A stretch of 64,000 bases of DNA from Ectocarpus siliculosus (lineage: Eukaryota > Sar > Phaeophyceae > Ectocarpales > Ectocarpaceae). Below the pieces are notes generated by a model. The model had not been told where the DNA came from, did not search any database, and was given only the letters and a program-made list of their open reading frames with translations. A program made the position numbers and the translations under genes. This document shows positions 24,001 through 36,058 of this stretch, one piece after another (the stretch's first letter is position 1; every line of letters begins with the position of its first letter). The stretch spans positions 5,383,983 to 5,447,982 of the forward strand of contig FN649741.1 in assembly GCA_000310025.1 (NCBI GenBank). The letters are read 5' to 3'.

Positions 24001-27000
24001 CGCCTTGGGCTTGCCCTGCAAGTGCCCATTTGCGCGAAAAGGGCGCACTTGATTCGTTTTTGGAACGTTGTCCTTGGCCAAAAGAAAGCGTGCTTGCTTC
24101 CCGAAGCACTCGCGTAGTGCACACCGATTCACAGCACCTGCGTAGAGATTGAAGAACGTGATGTAGTGCTGGCCTACAGACGAATAACGTCGATTAACGG
24201 TCGACGCTCAACTTGTTTTCCGATCTTCATGGAGATGAGAGAAGAGAACTGGTGCGGTTGAGATATATTTTAGCCCAAGTTGTTGTCGTGACACGCTGAA
24301 CCTATGTCTCTGGAAGCTGTTTTTCTCAACTGCCACACTGCGATAAGTTTCCGACCGTACGCCAGATCTTTCGCCGGGGTTCCTTGTGCTCAAGGGGTCG
24401 CAACGTGTGTTGCGAAGTCGACACAAACGCACCGTGCAATGATAAGTATCAGTCTTTTGTTTCATGTGTTGTGTATTCGCGCCCTGCCTATGCACAGACA
24501 AACCTGACGCTGAGACTAATGGTAAGAATCCACATCGCTACCTTCCATGACCCATCTATTTTTCGAATCTTGGACACTCTTACCTCCACGATCGGATCCG
24601 CATGTTATTTGCAAGTTAGAGGACGCTTGCACAAGTTCCTGGATCTTCGCCTTTGTGTTTCCTTTGAAGGAGGGCCCAGTAAAAAACCTGAGTTGAATAC
24701 TCACATGAATTCCGCTGTGCTGCATGGTACCGCTCACCCCACAGACCCACTTGGGCGACGCCGAGGGTGCTTAACTCATGTTCCTCCGCATCGCAGGCGC
24801 CCAAAACCCAAAGTACACTCTGTGCTCACGACTAACGGCAGCCCTTTGACCGCTGTTAAGGTGGCGTTGGCGTGTTCGGTTTCCGAGGAGGCCCATGCCT
24901 GCCACTCTCATGCTGCTCACATATCGGAGGAGACTGGGGGTCGCGCCTCCTTTGCCGTCGTGTCTCAGCAACTCAAGGTGTGAGCGCGACGCCACATGAG
25001 TGCGCGTTAGCAGCAGCTTTCGATTGCCGGTGGGAGACGTTGGGTGTCGATATATATATATTTTTTTACGTGCTGTGCGTGTTGTGTGCTAGTTGAACCC
25101 AAGACGCTTGCCCCAGTATGGAGGAAGAGAGCGCGTATGCCGGGTGCGACGGCTGGTCCAAGAGCCCATGCCTGTGCATAATTTCTACGCCATCTTGTGT
25201 GTGGCGGGCAGGTTCTACAGCAATATGTAGGTCGCTTTGCAGGAATCATTTCATCCCTTCCTGAGGCATTCGACACACATTCGCTCCTCCTGCGTATCCG
25301 TGTGATCTCCCATCGAAACCGGAGCTGTCGCCCAAAGCGCGGGGCGGCCAGTATTGCCCGACTTCGTTTCTCTCGCCGCCCTCTGCAATTCACCCATCGA
25401 GGACTTTTACGATATCGACGTCCGACGCGTGTGTTTCAGGTCAGCCTGGAGCGGATGCTCAAGATAAAGGCCCAGAGCAGCAGCAGCGGTCGCCGTCGGT
25501 TCTCGAAACCGTCTCCCTCATCTACTTCGCCGCCATCTTCCTCGTCCACGCAAACCATCGCAACGGAGGCTGCCCCCCACCTCGCCGCCAACGCCGTCGA
25601 CCCCACCGTGTTAGTCACGATCAAGCACTCCCCGCTGCACGTGGGCTGCTTCTTCCAGGCCTCAACCACGATCACCAGCGGCGGCGGAAGCAGTGTAGAT
25701 GTAGACCAGCCCCTCGACTCTCAGGGGCAGCATCAAAAGGGATGTTCGGCGTTCTCGCTGGCCAGCCCGGCGTGCGCGAGAGTGTTCCCGCTGAGGCGGT
25801 GCGATTGGGAAGGCGGGGGCGGGGGCGGGGCTGGCGCTGCGCTGTTTGCGGCGGCCGCGGCGGTGGAGGGGGGCGGGGGTGGGGGCGGAGAGACCAGGGG
25901 GCACGTGTCAGCGGAGGAGGTTCCAAGGGGAGAACGCCTTCGATACAGGTACAGGACGCCTACGATAGTGCTTGTTCTCGGAAGACGAGGGGGAAATTTC
26001 GTTTGTCTCTCCGACGCTTATAGCGCCTGACCACCCCGTGCGTAGTGCAACTGCGTCCTCCGCACGGCTCAAGAGCTCCGCGGGTGACAAACCGTAGGCT
26101 CCCACGCTCTCTCTTCCAACCCTGCTGCCCGTAGCCGCTGCCGAAAGTCCGTTTGCTGGCTTGTGTTGTAAAGCGTGGAAACTAACAACAACAACACAAC
26201 CGACACAGGCTGCTGGCTCACACGCTTGTGGAGGCTCTGTGGGATCAGCTCTTGTTGGACGTGAGCGGCGGCGGCGGGGTGTTCACGCTGGGCGACACGT
26301 CTCGTCTCATCGGTACCACTGTCGCTGCAGTGGTGAGTGAACAATTGACTGACAGCAGTTAACAGAGGAGAACATGAGAGCATTATCATTCTACCAAGAA
26401 CAAGAAGGACGCAGTCCAGGAGAGGTGTCGGAAGGTATACCTCGCGGGTGGCGGTTCTGGCGTTGGATGGAGGAAGGAAACTTTCTCTCTCTCTCTCGAC
26501 AGCCGCTGTTTCGTTGCGGGTGGTTTTGGCGGCTAGGACTGAGGCTCATCGGCTACCGACCAATGTCGTGTCGATGTTCCACGGTAGGATGGAGGCTAGG
26601 CTTTTCTACGAACTGGCGTTGACGGGGGTGGCTGGGAGGCTATCCAGAGGCACAACTTGGACTCGCGTCCCGCCTGGCGTTGATGCACAATGTGTAAACA
26701 TCACGTATGAGTGTCAAGCCCCCCAGTATTCTTGCGAATCGTAGCTCGCTCGCCTCAGACACAGGTACAGCGGCGGTAGTGTAGCCCTCGCGAAAAAGAA
26801 GGCGCATGGCAGAGCTCGAGCGCATTGGGAACCTTCTTTCGAGGGGCCGCCGCTGTACCCTCTCGTCTTCTCTCATTCCGACCGCGCTACGTATCATGCG
26901 CACGGCTCTCGTCACAAACTAACCTGACAGGCAGAAGACTTGAAGCGCGTCTCGCTCGAACGACCAGCCCCCCCGGGGTTTGGTGGGGAAGGGGGCGCGG

Positions 27001-27886
27001 ACAGCGCCTCCAGCGGACGCGGTGGCGGGTTCGGGTCGGATGGGGCTGGGCCGGCTGCTCGCCGTGAGGCGTCTGTGGTGTTGATCGATCGGAACTTGGA
27101 CGTGGCCGCGGCGGCATCGCACGGCGGAAGCCTGCTCCAGCGAGTGAGAGATGCGAATAATAGTAGTACGGTCATCCCTCGGTTTTGGACACGCCTGGTT
27201 TTTCGTTAAAACTGTTGTCCTTAAGCCGGGGAAGTATTCTTACGATTGCTACCCCTCCTTGTGTTTGTCTGTGGGGCACCGTGCCCGTGACAAAAAGGGT
27301 GTCCTTTGCCGAGGGACGACTGCCGCTGCTGCAAAGGTTATTGTTGGGCGAGATCATAGGCCTCGTGTGCTTGGTTTGGCCCGAAGGGGAATAGATAGGC
27401 ACAGAGATGGTTTTGTGTCCGGCCGGGGGTTGGTCGTGTCTGTCTGTCTGTTTGTCTGACTGTCTTAGTCTTCAGATGTTCGTTGATGTTGGCGCGAGAT
27501 TCTTGTAAGCGGTTTGCGGTGAGACCGGTGGAACGACGGGTTCGGTGCCTGGCGCGTGCAGCCGCGAGAAGCATTTACACCGTGGCTACAATACAATTTT
27601 GTTGCTGCTGAAATCTTTTCGTGTGTGGAGGCGGGTTGTCATTGTTTTTGGCAGCCGTACGTGGGACGTTAAGAAGGTGCAAATACCAAGGAACTACTGC
27701 TGTTGCATTTCGATACGCTACGTGTCCCCCCACCACAACTAGGGAAGTAGCCACAAGAAAGCCATTCATGGACCCCTCTCTGCCCTCACCGCGCACCCAT
27801 CGCCTTGATCGCCGTTGATTTACGCGATCTCTCTTAATTTCCCTCTCTCTCTCTCCCTCCCTCTCTCTTTCTCTCTCTCCCTCTCT

Positions 27887-27982
<96 letters not shown>

Positions 27983-30900
27983 CTCTCTACCTCCCTCCCT
28001 CTCTCTTTCTCTCTTTCTCTCTCCCTCTCTCTCCCTCTCTCTCCCTCTCTCTCCTTCCCTCTCACCCTCCCTCTCGTGTTGCCCTACCGAACCTCGCGCG
28101 CTGCCATACGGCGGCGGCCACGACCGGGGCCCCGCAGATCCTGAGCTCGATAGATCGAACCGGCACTCCAAACTCCGCCGTCCCAGCCACCCCCTCTTCG
28201 CCCGAGGCCGTCGCCATCGACTGGTCTCCTTCCGCCGCAGCTCACCAGCAGGATGTAGGCGTGGTCTTGCCCATGCTCACGCCAGGTCTCGGACTTCCGG
28301 CACGCGCGGCGGCGGTGGAACGAAGCGGCGGTGGCAGCGGCGGCGGCGGCGGCGGCGGCGGCGAGGGTGCCGGGGGAAAGCCACCGCGCTTGCTGGCGAT
28401 GAAGGCTCTGTCTGGGTTTCCGTGGCGGGCGCCGCCGTCCCTGTGTCACTCGGGGGGCGACGCGGGCGCGGCGGCGGGGGTGGTGCATGCGATGGCCTGC
28501 CACGGGGAGGAGGAAGGGCAGGCAGCTCTCATCTCGGCCCTGGAGAAGTGAGTTTGTTGGGCTGGGGAAGGCGAAAACGTTGCCCGGAAGGCAATCGCTC
28601 GGGGGGGAGTGAGTGCGGCTGGCCATCACGGTCGTTCCTCCTAGTATCTGAGTACGTGTGTTGAGCTACGGGGGGGGGTGGGGGTTGCATGGTGTTTGTG
28701 TGTGCTGGTATAATAAGTGATTCATTGAAAATGCTGGGAATGGCACGTATTGCGCCTGCAGGAGGGCCTTACGTATTGTACAATCTTATCTCTTCTTTTC
28801 CTCACGTCTCGTCCCTTTGAAGCCGCGCCTACCGGCGTAGAATAGAGTAAACTCCCCTGTCTCTCTCTCCCATCTCCCATTAAAATTTATAAACGACTTT
28901 TCCGACAAGGTGCGTCTCCGACAACGGCTGCGTACCGCCGCCGCGCAAGCGCCGAGGCATGGGGTCGTCGATCATGGCGTTAGTCACCAGCCTCGCCAGG
29001 GGTAATCCTCGTGCTGGCGGCTTGTCGGGTGATAGAGGTGAGGCCTTGTTGGCTGGGGGGGGGGGGACACGTGTTTTTCATGCCTTAGATATTAGACCAC
29101 GCGTCCTGGAGAGAACGGAGCATTGTTCCGGGCGGGGGGGGTGGGTGACCTCGACATCGAAGCTGCCGTAGCTAGATCGCCGGGCGGCACAAATGCAGTC
29201 TGTGCTATGCACACGTTGTTTCCTACTTGCATTTCAGTGGGATGCTTGCTCGCTCATCGTGAGGTCCCCCATGTGTCTGTTTTTTTTGTTTGGCGCCTTG
29301 CCTCAAGCTTCCTTCCTTTCATCTCGAGCACACCTGTGTACCTCCTACCCCACCAATGCTACCCTGCTGTGCTGGTGATCGCCGTTTGTGTGTGCTTTAG
29401 TGTGTTTCAAGTCCCGCGGGGTGTTGCAAGTCGCGCTGGCGGCGATGGAGGCCCACCAGAGAACTTCCTCGCTGGCGGGGTCCGGCTGGTCGGAGACGGT
29501 GGCGGCGGAGCGCGTACAACTACGGCAGCTCAGGTGTGTGAAAGAGAAGGAAGGGCGCGCTCGCGCACGCTTCGGGGTCCTCGATGCGAGGGAGGGAGGG
29601 TTATGGGTGGTGTCAAGGTGGCGCGGGAGTGGTTTCGTTATCCTTGGAATCACCTTTCACCTATCACCGCATCAACTCCTCGTCAAAGCCTTGTGTGTAC
29701 TGGACAAGCGCGTTGTTTAGTCTCATCTCAGCACACGAAAGGTCGAAGCGGTAGATGCCATGGACAAGCGCGTCGTTCAGTGTTAGCACACGAAGCTCCA
29801 AGCGGCAGATGTCATGGGCAAGCGCGTGGCGCAATTTCAGGGCACGAGAGCTTGGAGGGGTGGATACACAGCGAGAAGGCTCAAGCGTGATTTTTTGCCG
29901 CTGACGGTGTCGCACACTCCTTGCTTGCTGTCTTTATCACAAAGCGCCTCCCCCTCCCTTTCATCAACCTGTGCACTCTTCTGTCCCGCTTGGTTGCCTC
30001 TGCCTCTCCGGTACTTGCCCACACCGCACAGGGATGGTAGCACGGTCGACGTGGTGATGGAGCAGCTCTGCGCCACACTCAACCGAGCTCCACCAATGGA
30101 CTTCTCCTCCTCCTCGTCGTCGCCACCAGGTGGCACTGCGAGTCTCGGTGCCGGAGCGGCTCGGACGGGCTCTTCGGCGAGGGAGGCCCTGCTGCTGGCC
30201 TTGAGGGGGGTGTCGCTGGCCGGAGAGAGCATAGGGGCGCAGGACGCCACCAGCTTTCGAAAAGTGAGGAGGAACGTCGATTCCGTTTTTTTTTTTTTTG
30301 TCTCTCGAACAAGCAACCAAGGACAAGGACCCGTGGCTATTTTTTTTTATATTGCCGTTAGTCGCCTCCTCTACCTCGTGTAGTACCTCCTGCAGGGGAC
30401 GGGTGGTCCTTGCTTGTCTCTACTCGTTTTGTTGATGTGTGTTGTTCGCACTATAACACCGCCATGCTGCGCTGGTGTTACGATTATAGGGCATGCAGTA
30501 TGTTCGATTTGGCCCGCAACATACGGCATTGTGGTGGGCTGACTGTGAGGATGCTTGGTATCGTGCAGCCGTGCGCATGTTGCTAAATCCGTCTCTCGGT
30601 ACAGATTGTTTCGTCGAGGTCTGTGATTCGACGGCAGACAGAAACCCGACTAACCTCTCCATGGCACGGTTGTTTTGCTTCAACACCGTTATTCAGGCCT
30701 GGATTTCGCGAATGCTTGCCGGGGGCTTTCGAGAAGGAGGTTCGGGAGTTCCCGCGGGCGTCGCCGAGGCGGTGGACCAGATTCGCTCGAGAAAGCGGGA
30801 GCGCACGACAGCCCCAGAGCCTGCTGCCGAGAGCGTCGGCACGGGAGAGGTGGAGGAGGCCGGGGTCCTGCTTGAGCTGGAGGACATCGCCAGGGAAAGG

Positions 30901-31183
30901 TGCGGTTCTGTGGGGTGACCCCACACGACGGGTGGCGTCATCGGAACGAGACACTTTTTGTCCTTGTGCAGGGGGTGGTGGGTGCGTCCATACGACAGTC
31001 CCGTGACCGCTGGTGCAGTGCCGATGGGTGGGGGTATTCCGCCGTCTGCGATGATTCCTCTCCCCGTTCTCGACGAGGAAGGTCGTTTAACGACGTGCTC
31101 GTCTTTTTAGCTGGCTCTACAATTTGTTTCTCCCGACCCCGCTTACGTCCAGTGTGCCAATCTCGTTTAGTTCTTTCTGCCTC

Positions 31184-31233
<50 letters not shown>

Positions 31234-33873
31234 TTCTCCCGCTCTCTCACACACATACGCATGCGCTTCTAAAAAGCTCGTGCACAAAGCGCACATTCAG
31301 CAATTTTGTTTTGTTCCAACCTCCCTCTGACTGTCTACTTACCAAGCCCCAAGCCCCCCCCCCCTCGAAACCTTCTCATGTCGCCCAACCACAGGACACA
31401 GCGCCTGCGAGAGGTGGCCTCGTCGAGATCCTTCCACCTCAAGAGCACCGCAGTCCTCAGAGACCTGGGCTTCGAGCCCTACACCTTCGTCGCGTCGGCA
31501 ACAGCAGCAGCAGCAGCGGCGGCAGAATCGGCTTCCGGGGGCGGCGACGGCAGCGGCGGTGACGGTGATGGCGAAGAAGGTTGGGATGACTGGGGAGAGG
31601 ACGAAGCTGGCGAAGGGGTGAGAGAAAGCGTCTTGCGGGGAGTTTAGAGGGGGATAAGCAGCCTACCTACCCCCCACATGATGGAACCCAGCGGCATCTG
31701 TACGAAAGTACGCGATCATACTGGAAGAGAAGTGTGCGCTCTGTCGGCATGAAGGAGTCCTCGCCTGGGGTTGTAACCAACCATCGAGCTTGCACCGAGC
31801 GCTCGGTTTCGTTGTGGTCGCAGCGGTGAACGGCTCATCCTTGCTTGTATGTCACGGTCGAGCATTCACACCCCTGTCCTGCCCGTGTTGGTCTAAATAG
31901 TTTCGCGCAACCTAACCCGCCCAGCGTCCCACACCGCCTCCCTCCGCCCCGTCTCATGTCTCGGGATGGTGGACCGACCGACCGACACACACACACAACC
32001 CTCTTGATTCACTCGTGACCAGACCCCGGGCGTCGCCAACGACGACGGGGGGTCGCGAACGGAGCACACCGCGGAGTGCGACACGCTGGTGGGACGCCTG
32101 GCCGGGCTGTTGCTCGATCGGACAAGACCGGACGTGCCGGATCTTTACGAGGTGAGAAAGAGCAAGCAATGCCCTGAATCAAGCCTTGGAGATAATTAGA
32201 GGGAGGTACCATTTTTCTGATTTTGCCCACCCCAAGTTCGTTGGACCAAGCGACGAGGCGGTTTTTGATCCCGAGCCACCCCAGCCCTCACCGATCGAAA
32301 ATGACGAGCGCTAGAGAGATTAGGTTTTGATGTCTCTCGCAGTCGTCTGTCGCTCGAAGACGGATGGCGAGAATCAAGTGTGCGCCCTCTTCCCCGATCA
32401 ATACGCCACTGTCTAGGCGTCCCTGCCGGCTTTGATTTTCCCTCGCATCAAGACTTACCTGACACAAGATTTTTTTACTGACTTGACACCGCAAGACGGA
32501 AAGCATCGAGGGAACAGCAATGCAGCTGCCTGACAAGCACGCGTGCGCTCGCTGTTTTCTAGTCACAGGTCTTGCGGCGCGACAATCTGGAGCCGTTCCC
32601 GTTCAGTCCCTTGCACTCCCAAACAATCACGCAAACAATACAAACTAACTTTTGTACAAGGCTTTGATTTCGCCCTCTTGTTTGGCCGTTCCGTGTTCGC
32701 TTCTTTGGTCGCACCTTGGACGTGCCGCCTGCCGACCGGAAAAATCGATGTTCGAAATGTGGGGGGGGGGAAAAAGGCAAAGGTTGTTAGCCCTGCCTCG
32801 GTCGGTCTGGGGCTCCTCTCGTCCGGGCTGAAGAAGCTAGGCAGGATGGGAGGGGCTGGGGGAGGGGTGCACCGGGGGCGGCACAAGCAGAGCCGGTGAG
32901 CGGGGTATCTCGACGAAACGGCCACATTATGTAGATAAACTTCGTGGTCGATGTTCTCAATAGTTACGCTCTGGACTGGCTGTTGGTTTGTTTGTCTTGG
33001 GTGCGAGCGCCTGCCGTAGTTGTTGTGTGTTGGCGCCAACTACTTTGCTCGGTTGGATATTTCGACTTGGGTGTGCGACACGCGATGGAAAAATGAAAGG
33101 TGGTTGCGCTAGTTCTTGGTAACATGAGGCGTCTCCTTTCTTTTGCTTGGCTTCGCCTGAGATGGACGATGGGGATGACGCTGTTGCGTGCCTACCTTTT
33201 TCGTTTTGTGCCACCCGCGTGTGCTTTGTGAATGAAATACATGTTGACCCGGTCCTCAGGATGTTCCGGGGAACCCCTTGAGCGCCTCCCTACCCGTCTC
33301 CACCATACCTCCTCTTTATCCGCGACGCTCTCCTCCCATCAACAACACACAGCGTTTACTCCTCCTTCAATGCTTGCCCTCCTTCTAAACCTTGACGACT
33401 GACGATTGCCTGGACACCTCGATGCCGCGACACTGCTAAATACCTCAACGCTCGTGTCGGAAACCACTGCTGATGACACTAATCGTGTGCCGTTTTGGCC
33501 CCCTCGTTGTTTTTCTCGTTTGTTTTCGTGCGATTTTCTCGGCGTTCCACCGCACCCACCTCCTCCCGACCTTGGATGCCCTGCGGCTTTTGTTCTCCAA
33601 TACCGTCGCCCCCCAACACCCCGCGGCTCGGCACCCTCGCGACAAATTAAAAGTCCGACCGACCGGCCGGTGATAGTTGTGTTCCTAGTCGGCGGCTTCA
33701 CACCCCTCGAGTTAGCCGAGGTCAGCGGTGTTGTGCGGTGTGCGGCGGCGGCGGCGGCGGCGGCGGGCGGGGGCGGATTGGGTACGGAGGTGATCCTAGC
33801 GGGAACGACGGTGTCGACGCCCGATGTGGTTTACGAGCAGATATTTACCCGCCCCCCGGCCGGGCAAACGTGA
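22508..33873 (+). CDS. SCFD2: SCFD2-type Sec1/Munc18-like (SM family) protein, 15 exons
   Basis: SM proteins bind syntaxin-type SNAREs and help vesicle fusion. The SCFD2 branch is poorly characterised. Exons: 22508-22693, 23793-23930, 24861-24977, 25212-25948, 26209-26332, 26931-27143, 28138-28547, 28910-29001, 29401-29533, 30032-30263, 30697-30899, 31395-31617, 32023-32151, 32783-32895, 33654-33873. All borders are GT/AG and every junction keeps phase, giving about 1089 residues against about 680 in the human protein. The excess is Gly/Ala/Ser-rich insertion. Diagnostic segments match SCFD2 from memory: ASVVLIDRNLDVAAAASHGG (exon 6), LLQRILSSI across the exon 6/7 junction, RGVLQVALAAMEAHQ (exon 9), LLELEDIARER (exon 11) and SRPTDRPVIVVFLVGGFTPL across the exon 14/15 junction. 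Exon 1 starts at the first ATG of its frame. Exons 2, 8 and 14 are the least certain. Confidence 0.88.
23241..23456. mobile_element. MITE with TA target duplication (Tc1/mariner-like)
   Basis: A 216-bp element in intron 1 of the SCFD2-type gene. Terminal inverted repeats of about 52 bp begin CCGTATATGACACAAGATAA at the left and end with its reverse complement at the right. They match except for a few positions near the C-rich middle. TA dinucleotides flank both ends (23239-23240 and 23457-23458). The interior has no coding capacity. The TA duplication and small size suggest a Tc1/mariner-derived MITE. Confidence 0.82.
23945..23997. repeat. (GA)n-(GACA)n microsatellite
   Basis: About nine GA units followed by about nine GACA units, starting only 15 bases after the donor site of SCFD2 exon 2 (donor at 23931). 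Confidence 0.95.
27840..28080 (+). repeat. Giant CT tract acting as polypyrimidine tract of SCFD2 intron 6
   Basis: About 240 bases of almost pure C/T, mostly CT units with CCCT and CTTT variants. It lies upstream of the acceptor CCCCGCAG at 28130-28137. No AG dinucleotide occurs from 27762 to 28135, so the first AG after the tract is the acceptor used by exon 7. Confidence 0.9.
29701..29870. repeat. Three imperfect tandem repeats of about 55-60 bp
   Basis: Units begin TGGACAAGCGCG or TGGGCAAGCGCG near 29700, 29760 and 29815. Each continues with a related CAGCACACGA...AGCGG(T/C)AGATG segment. They lie in the intron between SCFD2 exons 9 and 10. Confidence 0.75.
31184..31229 (+). repeat. (CT)n microsatellite
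   Basis: Perfect CT run in the intron between SCFD2 exons 11 and 12. Confidence 0.95.
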
Positions 33874-36058
33874 TCGAAACGATCGATCGGCCCTTCATGG
33901 ACGATGTCCACGTGATTGGACTATCCTGGTGCCGTGGTGCTAAAAACAGACGCGGTCGGGTAGGCTGCCATGGTGGCGTAAGTGTGGGTCCGGCCAACTC
34001 GACGTCGAAGAACGTTTAGCAGGCACGTTGGGGGTGAGCATAGATTGCGGAGTAGTGTATTTTGGGGGGCGAGGGTCCTTCAGCAGGAGGGGGCAGGATG
34101 TTCCATCCCTGCACTTCAGGGTGGCGCGAAACTTTGACAGCGGATAAGACCGATCTTGACTCGCTTGCGTACCAGGTCAAGGAACCTCGTTTCTGTTTTT
34201 AAACAATCATGACTTCGGTGCATAAAGGCACCCAGAAGAACACATGACCCCACCGAGAGGACATGCTGTCATTCTTGCCATTCGACCTTGGGGGCCACGT
34301 GGGATGACGTTAACTGAGCGTCAACCAGCAGTGCATCTATTGGCTATGTTATAATAGGTCTGGAGCAAAGCATCGTCACACGATACACTCGAAACAGTCA
34401 CACGACAAGTTCGCCACAGCGACAGGATGAGGTCACGTGCATCGCCATGTTTTGTTTTGTGGAATCACTTTCCCCGCCCGGCGGGTTGGTCGAAGAACGC
34501 CTGCCACATGTTCCAATCCGAGTAGGAACGGTGTCTGCTCCGGAACCAAAAGAGTCTACTTGTAAAAGGAGATCTTGTCTGCGATTTTTTCACCGGAGAA
34601 AATTGACCGCGCTAAAAAAATTTCTCCCAGCTCGCGAAAGCTATACGTGCGACCTAGGCCTCGACGGCCCTGTCCAAGAAATTTCAATCGAAGCGAAACC
34701 GGCGCCAAACGCAAGCACTGTGTCTTGCTTCTGCCCACATCAGCATCCCTCTTGACGCCTTCGAGTGTTTCTGCTTTTATCTCTTCTTCGCCGCGGCTGA
34801 AATCGACTTCAATTATTCGCCCTTGGGCGTACTGGAACCCGCACCCGTACACAAATTAATGTCGATGCGCGGAAGCACCGCTGCCTGTATCGCACGTGTT
34901 GTTGGACCAGATTGTACCCAGCCTTGCTTCACCTGCCACCAGTGCTAAAACTGCACACCTCTCATGCACTGAAGTACGTACAACGGGGCTGTCGAATACC
35001 ACCGGAAAACCAAATATCCTTCGATAAAAGGTGCCCACGCCCACCACAACGTACTCTGCAAGGTTACTGCCACGAACGACACATTCGTGTGATGGAACAC
35101 CAGCGACACTACAGTTGAGAGAGAGGAGCCGGACGTTGCAAACGGCGGCCCCAAACATACAACGATCGGTTCCACCTCGACCTCTCCAAAAGCGAAAAGG
35201 CTTCAACTCTTGCGCCGCTCAGCAGGCCCCTCCGACAGCAGTCATGACCCAGACAGACTGACCCAGAAGGACAGACTACCTCACGGAAGAGCAACCGACG
35301 ATCAAGTCCGTCGCAAGCGGTGAACAAAAAACCTCGTAGAAACTACGTCCGGACCAGTGAAAAATCTACGGAACCCCCCCCTCATCGTAAGTCAAATTTC
35401 ACGGCAGAAACGTCAAACATCGGCCGGTCAAAGCAAAACGCTAACCTCATATAAACAGCGCCCAACACTGGTATAGACGTCGACGGGCGAGGTGGTGGGG
35501 GGCAGCGAATGCGGCAGTGCTGCCTGACAAGACCAAGGTATAACATACTTACAAGTCTACGGGACGCTTTACGCGGCATATGCAGACATCCCCCCCCCCC
35601 CCCCCCAAACCCCATCCCGCCAGAAAACTGTCCCCGATACTGCACACCATTTTTCGAAAAGCCTTCCGCCATAAATGACCCCAACGCGCTTTCAAACCCA
35701 CAAAAAATATGGTGCGAGAATGGCAATGGCACGTCACGGTTTGTGCTGCAACGAGGACGGAAGCGACAAGACAACCGGCGACCCCATTTGGGAAGGGTGC
35801 AAGTACCACGACAGGGGCATCCTACGCGGACAAGGAAGAGGGCAAACGAAAAAGCTTGGCGTTTTTGGGCTTGGTCGGTTTTCATCAAATACAAGTTGCA
35901 CCGCCAACGCCAGCCAACCAACAACATCTCCAAACAGGGCGTAATGTACTTGTCCCCCCCCCCACCTCAACCCCCCAACCACGCTCCGCCAGCCTCTATT
36001 CGGTAAAAGACAAAAAAACACCAGCTCCTCCTCCTCCTCCTCCTCCTCCTCTCCCAAA
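33874..36058. other. Convergent intergenic region between SCFD2 and CK2-beta
   Basis: The genes on either side point toward each other, so this stretch holds their two 3' flanks. No recognisable gene. A C-rich run lies near 35590-35606, and a perfect (TCC)n microsatellite occupies about 36024-36051, just before the CK2-beta terminal exon. A few open frames of up to about 160 codons are low-complexity shadows. Confidence 0.5.
36024..36051. repeat. (TCC)n microsatellite
   Basis: About nine perfect TCC units immediately downstream of the proposed CK2-beta terminal stop codon (minus-strand gene). Confidence 0.9.

Noticed and set aside
27820-28144. Ser/Leu repeat protein in the CT tract
   Set aside because: Translation of a microsatellite inside an intron; not a gene.
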